A stretch of 11,919 nucleotides of DNA from Bacteroidales bacterium. GTDB taxonomy: Bacteria > Bacteroidota > Bacteroidia > Bacteroidales > UBA1556. The translations under genes were made by a program, and so were the position numbers. Positions 1 to 4,535 of the stretch are shown here, in pieces. Where the stretch lies: positions 1 to 11,919 of the forward strand of contig JAOZKO010000021.1 of NCBI GenBank assembly GCA_029935325.1, written 5' to 3'. The notes beneath the pieces are model-generated. The model worked only from the letters and a program-made list of their open reading frames with translations, was not told where the DNA came from and did not search any database. The number at the start of each line of letters is the position of its first letter. Position 1 is the stretch's first letter.

Positions 1-44
1 TGAGGAAGTAGAGTTTGGAGAAATTGCGAGGTTTTGCATGGCAC

Positions 45-90
45 GTGAAGCCTTCGCTATGTCCGCTGAACAAATGAGCGAAGCCTTCAC
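45..90. repeat. Imperfect inverted repeat, 14-bp arms
   Basis: The left arm (45-58, GTGAAGCCTTCGCT) and the right arm (77-90, AGCGAAGCCTTCAC) are reverse complements at 13 of 14 positions, separated by 18 nt. Each arm also contains GAAGCCTTC, so the same 9-mer is a direct repeat at 47-55 and 80-88. It could fold into a strong stem-loop in RNA or single-stranded DNA. No T-tract follows, so it is not a standard intrinsic terminator. A REP-like intergenic element is the most natural reading, by inference. Confidence 0.75.
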
Positions 91-138
91 TTTTGGGTTA
101 GGAGGTTGTTGAAGCTGGGACTTGGAGGCTTGGTGACT

Positions 139-182
139 AGAAATAGAAAGAAGATAATCCGCAAAAATCAGTTAAACCCGTG
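139..182 (+). repeat. Interspersed 44-nt repeat, copy 1
   Basis: This matches 11876-11919 at 40 of 44 positions. Both begin AGAAATAGAAAGAAGATAAT and both contain AAAATCAGTTAAA followed by CCGTG. Shorter relatives of its core (AATCAGCG or AATCAGTT, then TTATCC) occur at about 4157-4179 and 4453-4467. After this copy the sequence runs on as TTATCGGTGTTCC, and a similar GTGTTCC follows the copy near 4487. No coding potential is seen. Confidence 0.8.
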
Positions 183-277
183 TTATCGGTGTTCCAAAAA
201 AGCGAAGCGAATAAACGGACTTTGCAATGAATTTAAAGACATAGCACATATAATATATATCTTAAAATAGAGTGATA

Positions 278-292
278 ATTAGGTACTCTAAT
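278..292. promoter_or_regulatory. Candidate operator palindrome upstream of the Rrf2 gene
   Basis: ATTAG and CTAAT form the ends of a 15-nt imperfect palindrome (5 of 7 half-site pairs). It is centred about 22 nt upstream of the -7 box at 303-310, where the -33 element would lie. Rrf2-family regulators often repress their own promoters from such positions. The sequence is AT-rich and the match modest, so it is only a candidate. Confidence 0.3.
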
Positions 293-302
293 ACCAATAT
301 AG

Positions 303-310
303 TATCTTTG
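303..310 (+). promoter_or_regulatory. Bacteroidota -7 promoter box for the Rrf2 gene
   Basis: TATCTTTG matches the TAnnTTTG consensus exactly and lies 16 nt before the ATG at 327, implying a very short leader. No clear -33 TTG is visible. This placement supports the ATG at 327 over the TTG at 324. Confidence 0.6.
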
Positions 311-326
311 CCACAAATATTATTTG

Positions 327-776
327 ATGAATAAATTAATTAACATTTCGGAAGCTAGTTCAATTGCCATACATTCATTGGTTTTGATAGCTAAATTGGA
401 TCAACATATTAATGCTACTCAGATTTCTAAACTTACTGGTTTCTCGAAAAATCATCTAAGTAAAATACTGCAAATGCTTGTTAAGCATGGTTATTTGAAG
501 TCGAATAGAGGGCCAAAGGGGGGTTTTTTCTTAATTCGCAAACCTCAGGAAATATCATTATTGGAAGTTTATGAACTTATAGAAGGTAAAGCCTCCAATA
601 AACATTGTTTTGGACATAGTTCTGTTTGCCCATTTATGGATTGCATTTATGGTGATATTGTAGAAGAAATGAGGGAGTTCTTTATTAAGTCTTTTGGCAA
701 CCGATATCTGTCAGATATAAAATGGAAAGAAGGGGTGGATTCTAGTACTATGTTTTATGAAATGAATATTGAATAG
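327..776 (+). CDS. Rrf2 family transcriptional regulator, probable [2Fe-2S] sensor
   Basis: This 149-residue protein is the usual Rrf2 size. An N-terminal winged helix-turn-helix (about residues 5-70) includes a recognition region around TGFSKNHLSKILQMLVKHG and a wing with RGPKGGF, the family signature. The C-terminal part carries three cysteines (94, 101, 106; spacing C-x6-C-x4-C) in the place where IscR, NsrR and RsrR relatives bind an iron-sulfur cluster. The likely role is a cytoplasmic DNA-binding sensor of Fe-S status, redox state or nitric oxide; which one cannot be told from sequence. The frame can open at a TTG (324), but the ATG at 327 is preferred. It precedes the beta-barrel gene by 86 nt. 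No isc, suf or cysteine-metabolism gene is nearby, so its targets are unknown beyond possible autoregulation (see 278-292). Confidence 0.9.
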   Translation: MNKLINISEASSIAIHSLVLIAKLDQHINATQISKLTGFSKNHLSKILQMLVKHGYLKSNRGPKGGFFLIRKPQEISLLEVYELIEGKASNKHCFGHSSVCPFMDCIYGDIVEEMREFFIKSFGNRYLSDIKWKEGVDSSTMFYEMNIE

Positions 777-862
777 TTTTCGTGCACACACTAATTAATT
801 TCTCTAATTTAGCTTTTGGTTTTCGGAACTAATAGAATCAAAAATTAGAATTAAATAATATC

Positions 863-1498
863 ATGAAATCTATACATCAGCACATAAGGAGAATATTAAT
901 ATTTAGCGTAACATTTCTATTGTTTTTTGAACTATCAGCACAAGAATTTAATGCTGGTGTTCAGATTGGTATGACGGGAACACAAGTTACAGGAGATAGT
1001 TATCAGGGCTTTAATAAGGCAGGATTATTTGGCGGGTTTTTTGTTAATCGACCAATAGGAAGATTAGGTGAAGGGCAACTTGAAATTAACTTTATCCAAA
1101 AGGGAAGTCGGAAAAATGCCAAGCCAAGTGATGGAATTTACACTTCATATCTGTTGCGACTAAATTATATTGAAGTTCCACTGATGTATAAATTTAATAT
1201 AGTTAAAGGTATAAAAGTAGAAGTAGGCCTAATGTTTGCCTATTTGATTAACTGGCGACAATTCGACGAGAATGGTGAGTTTTATAAAAACCCTGGAGTG
1301 CCTGATTTTAAGGATTTTGATTTTTCGGGATTTGCAGGATTAAATTATGAAATAAACGATAATTGGGGATTTTCTTTTAGATATTCGTATTCAATACTAG
1401 CAATTAGGCCAAAGCCTGATTATTCAAATACAAGTATTTTCTATAATGAGGGCCAATACAATGAGGTTTTATGCACGGCTTTTCAATACAATTTTTAA
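863..1498 (+). CDS. PorT-like outer-membrane beta-barrel protein
   Basis: This 211-residue protein has an N-terminal signal peptide: a basic start (KSIHQHIRR), a hydrophobic core (ILIFSVTFLLFF) and a likely cleavage after SAQ near residue 27. The rest alternates polar and hydrophobic residues in short strands with many Gly and aromatic residues, for example FNAGVQIGMTGTQV near the start and GLNYEINDNWGFSFRYSY near the end. It finishes on a C-terminal Phe, as many outer-membrane barrels do. The pattern fits the Bacteroidota OMP_b-brl_2 (PorT-like) group, with about eight strands expected. Members are mostly uncharacterised, so no substrate or role is proposed. No exact TAnnTTTG box lies in the 86-nt gap upstream, so it may be read through from the Rrf2 gene. 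The next gene begins 3 nt after its stop. Confidence 0.85.
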   Translation: MKSIHQHIRRILIFSVTFLLFFELSAQEFNAGVQIGMTGTQVTGDSYQGFNKAGLFGGFFVNRPIGRLGEGQLEINFIQKGSRKNAKPSDGIYTSYLLRLNYIEVPLMYKFNIVKGIKVEVGLMFAYLINWRQFDENGEFYKNPGVPDFKDFDFSGFAGLNYEINDNWGFSFRYSYSILAIRPKPDYSNTSIFYNEGQYNEVLCTAFQYNF

Positions 1499-1501
1499 TA
1501 T

Positions 1502-2143
1502 ATGGCTAAAGCTAAAAAGAAGTTTTATGTGGTTTGGCAAGGCGAAAAGCCAGGTGTTTATAGTACGTGGGTAGATTGTAAGATGCAAGTTGATGGTTTT
1601 CCTTCTCCCGTTTTTAAATCCTTTACAAACGAAGATATTGCAAAAAAAGCTTTTCAGGATAGTCCAGATAAATATATGGGTGACAATTATATAGAGCCCA
1701 CAATGCTTGATAAGTATAAAAAATCTGCTAATAGTAATTTTAATAAAAGAACTTTAAGTGTGGATGCCGCTTGTAGCGGAAACCCAGGACCATTGGAATA
1801 TCAAGGAGTAGATACTAATACTGGAAAAAAAATATTTCATCAGGGGCCATTCCCTTTAGGCACAGTAAATATTGGAGAATTTTTGGCATTAGTACATGGC
1901 CTAGCTTATCTTAAGCAACAGAATAGTGATATGCCTATTTATTCTGATTCAATGACAGCAATGGCTTGGGTACGTAGGAAAGAAATAAAGTCCAATTTGC
2001 CCCGCAACCCAAAGACCAAAGAATTGTATAAACTCGTAGATAGAGCCTTAATTTGGCTAAAATCAAACACATGGAAGAACCCAATCCTTAAATGGGAAAC
2101 AGCGGTATGGGGTGAGATTCCAGCTGATTTTGGCAGAAAATAG
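1502..2143 (+). CDS. Ribonuclease H with N-terminal viroplasmin domain
   Basis: This 213-residue protein has two domains. Residues about 6-51 (KKFYVVWQGEKPGVY, then FKSFTNEDIAKKAF) match the caulimovirus VI/viroplasmin-like domain that binds RNA:DNA hybrids or dsRNA in eukaryotic RNase H1 and bacterial relatives. Residues about 84-213 form the RNase H fold, with likely catalytic acids D88 (SVDAACSGNPG), E126 (NIGEFLAL), D149 (IYSDS) and D209 (IPADFGRK). It should cleave the RNA strand of RNA:DNA hybrids in the cytoplasm, such as R-loops and primers. Length and domain order are normal for the Bacteroidota form, and all four acids are present. The start is 3 nt after the beta-barrel stop, so the two are probably co-transcribed, though no functional link is evident. 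It is convergent with apt. Confidence 0.92.
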   Translation: MAKAKKKFYVVWQGEKPGVYSTWVDCKMQVDGFPSPVFKSFTNEDIAKKAFQDSPDKYMGDNYIEPTMLDKYKKSANSNFNKRTLSVDAACSGNPGPLEYQGVDTNTGKKIFHQGPFPLGTVNIGEFLALVHGLAYLKQQNSDMPIYSDSMTAMAWVRRKEIKSNLPRNPKTKELYKLVDRALIWLKSNTWKNPILKWETAVWGEIPADFGRK

Positions 2144-2172
2144 AGGCTATTTTCTATACTTAATTAAAATAG
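2136..2172. terminator. Candidate bidirectional terminator between RNase H and apt
   Basis: GAAAATAG and CTATTTTC form an 8-bp stem with a 3-nt loop (2136-2154) that overlaps the RNase H stop codon. A competing 7-bp stem pairs CTATTTT (2147-2153) with AAAATAG (2166-2172). The site lies in the 35-nt gap between convergent genes, where a shared terminator is expected. Stems are AU-rich and there is no clean U-tract, so confidence is low. Confidence 0.35.
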
Positions 2173-2178
2173 ATAACC

Positions 2179-2709
2179 CTAAAAATGAATCGTAGAATCA
2201 ATAGATTCTACTCCATTTATCCGTTTACGGCCATTCAGAAAATCTAGTTCAATAAGAAAATTAACATGAGTTTCTTTTACATTAAACTGGCTAATAAGTT
2301 TAATAGCTGCCTCTGCACTTCCGCCTGTTGCGAGCAAGTCGTCGTGTAAAAGTACAATATCATTTGGCAAAAGTGAATCTTTATGGATTTCAATTTTGTC
2401 GGTTCCATACTCCAATTCGTACTCTACAGAAATAGTATCGGCAGGTAATTTGCCAGGCTTTCGCAAAAGAACAAATCCAGCACCAAGCTTATAAGCCAAT
2501 ATACTTCCCAAAATAAATCCTCGAGATTCAATACCTACTACTTGGGTTATTCCCCTGTCTTTGTATTGGTTATATAGGTAATCGGAAGTTCTTTTCAATA
2601 CTTCAGCATCTTTTAGGGCAGTGGTAATATCTTTAAACTGAATGCCAGGCTTTGGAAAGTCTGCAACATTACGGATAGATTTTTCTAATAAATCTTGAAT
2701 TGTATTCAT
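2179..2709 (-). CDS. apt: Adenine phosphoribosyltransferase
   Basis: Converts adenine and PRPP to AMP and pyrophosphate in cytoplasmic purine salvage. The 176-residue protein is close to the usual Apt length. Visible motifs are the N-terminal FPKPGIQFKDIT (18-29), VVGIESRGFILG (58-68), the flexible-loop region RKPGKLPADTISVEY (83-97) and the PRPP-binding loop VLLHDDLLATGGSA (119-132). The frame could open two codons earlier at a TTG (2715), but ATG at 2709 gives the family-typical start MNTIQDLL. It is convergent with the RNase H gene and divergent from the lipoprotein gene, with its own -7 box at 2761-2768. It has no operon partner here and nothing is unusual in the protein. Confidence 0.96.
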   Translation of the reverse strand: MNTIQDLLEKSIRNVADFPKPGIQFKDITTALKDAEVLKRTSDYLYNQYKDRGITQVVGIESRGFILGSILAYKLGAGFVLLRKPGKLPADTISVEYELEYGTDKIEIHKDSLLPNDIVLLHDDLLATGGSAEAAIKLISQFNVKETHVNFLIELDFLNGRKRINGVESIDSTIHF

Positions 2710-2760
2710 TTGCAATAAGTTTTTTGCTCAATTTGAAAAGAGCATTTATAAATAATCTTA

Positions 2761-2768
2761 CAAATATA
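2761..2768 (-). promoter_or_regulatory. -7 promoter box for apt
   Basis: On the minus strand this reads TATATTTG, an exact TAnnTTTG match, 51 nt upstream of the apt ATG. No clear -33 TTG is seen on that strand. It sits 22 nt from the plus-strand box at 2791-2798, so the two promoters are back to back. Confidence 0.5.
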
Positions 2769-2790
2769 CAAATTGAATTGCTTCTTTTTA

Positions 2791-2798
2791 TACTTTTG
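2791..2798 (+). promoter_or_regulatory. -7 promoter box for the lipoprotein gene
   Basis: TACTTTTG matches TAnnTTTG and lies 56 nt before the ATG at 2855. A TTG at 2773-2775 is 15 nt upstream, slightly closer than the usual spacing for a -33 element. Confidence 0.5.
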
Positions 2799-2854
2799 GT
2801 TCGAAATTTGATTACAATCATTTTTTTAATTTATTATTTTTAAATTTACTACTT

Positions 2855-4018
2855 ATGAGAGCTAGATATACTATATTTTTTGTGCTACTAATTTTAGCAT
2901 CCTGTAATAGAAGTACTAAAATGTTACAAAAAGGCGACTATGATGCTGCAATAAATAAATCAGTAAAAAAACTTATTAAAGACCCCACAAAGAATCAAGA
3001 GATAAATGTATTGGAGAGAGCATATAGGCTTGCCAATGAGCGCGACCGTAATATTATTAACGAGTTGAGAATCTCTGGTCAACCAGATATATGGGAGGAT
3101 CTTTTTAAAAGATATTCGATGATGCGACAGCGCCAAGATGTGGTAAGTCGTTTGCCTTATGAGGTCTTGCAAAAAATTAATTACGAAAAAGTGGATTATA
3201 ATACTGAGATTGCCGAGGCGAAGAATAATGCTGCAGCTTTTTACTATGCCAATGGCGTTAAACTATTGGAGTCGGGAGATAGAATGAGCGCCAGAAAAGC
3301 CTACAACCAATTTTCGTTTATTCGTAAATATTTTAGTAACTATAAGGATGTGGATGTAAAATTACAACAGGCCTTAGCACAAGGTACTAATCATGTGATT
3401 TTTAAAATGCAGAATCATGCAAGAGTTGCTTTGCCGAAGGATTTTGAGGCAGAGATTTTGAAAATCAGCTTGAGCTCATTAAACAAAAGATGGGTAGAGT
3501 TTGATACTCAATTTGATGAGCAAATGTATTATGATTATAGTATTTTCTTAAATCTAAAGCAGATTGAAGTATCTCCTCAGAATATGGAAACTGAGAAGTA
3601 TAAAGAGACTAAGAAAGTTGCTGATGGATGGGAATATATTTTAGATAATAATGGAAATGTAATGAAGGATTCCTTAGGAAATGACCTAAAGCGAACAAAA
3701 TACAAGGATATTACTGCATATATTACATTGACAAAAATGAATAAGAGATCTGTTGTTAAGGGTAGCTTAGACTATTTTGACAACCGTAGTGGTCAGCTTA
3801 TAAAAACAATTCCGATTACTAGTGAATTTATTTTTGATTATAAATCTGGAGTTTTTGCTGGAGAAGAAGCTGCTTTAACAAATAAGTCAAAAGCTTATAT
3901 AAAAAATAAACCAGCTCCATTTCCTACTGATTTACAAATGATTTTTGATACCAGCGAGGAGCTAAAGCGAATTGCTTTTAGTACTGTAAAACGAGATAGG
4001 AACCGATTTGTGAATTAG
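2855..4018 (+). CDS. Bacteroidota lipoprotein with TPR-like N-terminal half, function unknown
   Basis: This 387-residue protein begins with a lipoprotein signal: basic residues, a hydrophobic stretch and the lipobox LASC, with Cys17 as the predicted lipidated residue. Two stretches look like helical TPR-type hairpins, one starting GDYDAAINKSVKKL (about 27-66) and one starting YYANGVKLLESGDRMSARKAY (about 130-175). From about residue 180 the sequence becomes strand-rich with no motif I recognise. The residues after Cys17 (NRSTKM) lack the acidic patch of Bacteroidota surface-export signals, so periplasm-facing anchoring seems likelier, by inference. It is a single-gene unit with its own promoter and no clear terminator, followed by the repeat-rich gap 4019-4535. 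TPR-like lipoproteins often act as scaffolds in envelope complexes, but no partner is adjacent. I do not recognise a specific function. Confidence 0.8.
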   Translation: MRARYTIFFVLLILASCNRSTKMLQKGDYDAAINKSVKKLIKDPTKNQEINVLERAYRLANERDRNIINELRISGQPDIWEDLFKRYSMMRQRQDVVSRLPYEVLQKINYEKVDYNTEIAEAKNNAAAFYYANGVKLLESGDRMSARKAYNQFSFIRKYFSNYKDVDVKLQQALAQGTNHVIFKMQNHARVALPKDFEAEILKISLSSLNKRWVEFDTQFDEQMYYDYSIFLNLKQIEVSPQNMETEKYKETKKVADGWEYILDNNGNVMKDSLGNDLKRTKYKDITAYITLTKMNKRSVVKGSLDYFDNRSGQLIKTIPITSEFIFDYKSGVFAGEEAALTNKSKAYIKNKPAPFPTDLQMIFDTSEELKRIAFSTVKRDRNRFVN

Positions 4019-4083
4019 GGTTTTATACCAGATTAATATCTATACGTCAAGTACTTTCATTCAGCTAATTTTATTTTAGATAA

Positions 4084-4100
4084 TTAGGCGTGTTGCCTAA
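4084..4100. repeat. Small hairpin downstream of the lipoprotein gene
   Basis: TTAGGC and GCCTAA form a perfect 6-bp stem with a 5-nt loop, 65 nt after the lipoprotein stop. The following bases are GGTATTG rather than a T-run, so termination is not well supported. Confidence 0.5.
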
Positions 4101-4134
4101 GGTATTGAAGCATCGAATATCGAATTACAATACC
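4101..4134. repeat. Inverted repeat enclosing a tandem ATCGAAT
   Basis: GGTATTG (4101-4107) pairs perfectly with CAATACC (4128-4134). The enclosed 20 nt include ATCGAAT twice in tandem (4112-4125). ATCGAAT-type runs resemble intergenic repeats I have seen in other Bacteroidota; that is recollection, not a search. Confidence 0.6.
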
Positions 4135-4156
4135 GAAGGAAGATATTATAAAAAAA

Positions 4157-4191
4157 ATCAGCGATAATCAGTTTATCCGGATAGCTATCGG
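4157..4191 (+). repeat. Degenerate 44-nt repeat core plus GATAGCTATC palindrome, left copy
   Basis: AATCAGCG and AATCAGTTTATCC (about 4156-4178) resemble the core of the repeats at 139 and 11876. They run directly into CCGGATAGCTATCGG (4177-4191), whose centre GATAGCTATC (4180-4189) is a perfect 10-nt palindrome. The palindrome and the next bases (GGATT) recur at 4432-4448 in the same orientation. Confidence 0.6.
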
Positions 4192-4349
4192 ATTATTGAT
4201 TTGGTAGTTGGAATTCAGAACCTTCTAAACCTCTTTGATTTACGATGACTTTGGCTGATTGAGAGACCTTAAAAACTTCAAAATCAATCCTCCGTCCATT
4301 TTTTAGAATACTTATTCTGCACAATAAAACCGTTTCGGAAAAATGGCCA

Positions 4350-4367
4350 CCTCCTTCGCTAAGGAGG
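4350..4367. repeat. CCTCCTT/AAGGAGG hairpin
   Basis: A perfect 7-bp stem (4350-4356 with 4361-4367) closes a 4-nt CGCT loop. Part of it spells CTTCGCT (4354-4360), the 7-mer also found in the inverted repeat at 45-90. A complementary AGCGAAG lies at 4398-4404, offering an alternative pairing. The absence of a T-tract argues against a terminator. Confidence 0.65.
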
Positions 4368-4431
4368 ACTGCGTAAGCACTTAGAATATTCACGTAGAGC
4401 GAAGCCACTCTTAAATCTTAAATATGTTGAG

Positions 4432-4467
4432 CCGATAGCTATTGGATTGTTTAATCAGCGTTATCCC
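4432..4467 (+). repeat. GATAGCTAT palindrome plus degenerate repeat core, right copy
   Basis: CCGATAGCTATTGG (4432-4445) is one base from the perfect palindrome CCGATAGCTATCGG. It is followed by GGATTGTT and then AATCAGCGTTATCC (4453-4466), a relative of the 44-nt repeat core. With 4157-4191 it brackets about 240 nt. In the left copy the core precedes the palindrome; here it follows. Confidence 0.6.
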
Positions 4468-4481
4468 CCGAATTTTCGGGG
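4466..4481. terminator. CCCCGAA/TTCGGGG hairpin, possible terminator for the minus operon
   Basis: A GC-rich perfect inverted repeat (CCCCGAA, 2 nt, TTCGGGG) lies 55 nt past the stop of the DUF5686 gene. It is the strongest small stem near the end of that operon. No U-tract follows on either strand and it is embedded in a repeat patchwork, so it may simply be another repeat unit. Confidence 0.3.
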
Positions 4482-4535
4482 CAGGTTGTGTTCCAATTTC
4501 CCCCAGCTTGTCTAGCATAGGTTTATGTCGCTATA

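Larger units (their letters stand above)
1..302. other. Repeat-rich intergenic region, no gene seen
   Basis: No credible reading frame is visible. The stretch holds, in order, a purine-rich leader (about 1-35), a long inverted repeat (45-90), a second purine-rich run (about 95-130), one copy of a 44-nt interspersed repeat (139-182) and an AT-rich block leading into the Rrf2 promoter. The order purine-rich tract followed by the 44-nt repeat recurs at the other end of the window (11795-11919), so this looks like one composite repeat arrangement used twice. The gene upstream of position 1 is outside the window. Confidence 0.7.
4019..4535. other. Gene-free 517-nt gap filled with short repeats and hairpins
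   Basis: This lies between convergent genes. A 71-codon open frame on the minus strand (4193-4408) overlaps several repeat units, has no recognisable domain and is rejected as a gene. The region contains at least five separate structures: a TTAGGC hairpin (4084-4100), a GGTATTG stem around a tandem ATCGAAT (4101-4134), two copies of a GATAGCTAT palindrome (4177-4191, 4432-4445), a CCTCCTT hairpin (4350-4367) and a CCCCGAA hairpin (4466-4481). It also holds two relatives of the 44-nt repeat core. None has a T-tract suited to intrinsic termination. Confidence 0.75.

Noticed and set aside
810..818. A promoter box for the beta-barrel gene (TA, then TTTG)
   Set aside because: The spacing between TA and TTTG is three bases, not two, so it does not match TAnnTTTG.
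1502..2143. A viral or retroelement origin suggested by the caulimovirus-type viroplasmin domain
   Set aside because: This domain combination is a normal cellular RNase H form, all catalytic acids are intact, and no reverse transcriptase or other element gene is nearby.
4193..4408. A 71-codon open frame on the minus strand in the gap 4019-4535
   Set aside because: It runs through the CCTCCTT hairpin and AGCGAAG repeat units, has no recognisable domain and no promoter box. The open frame is likely a by-product of repeat sequence.
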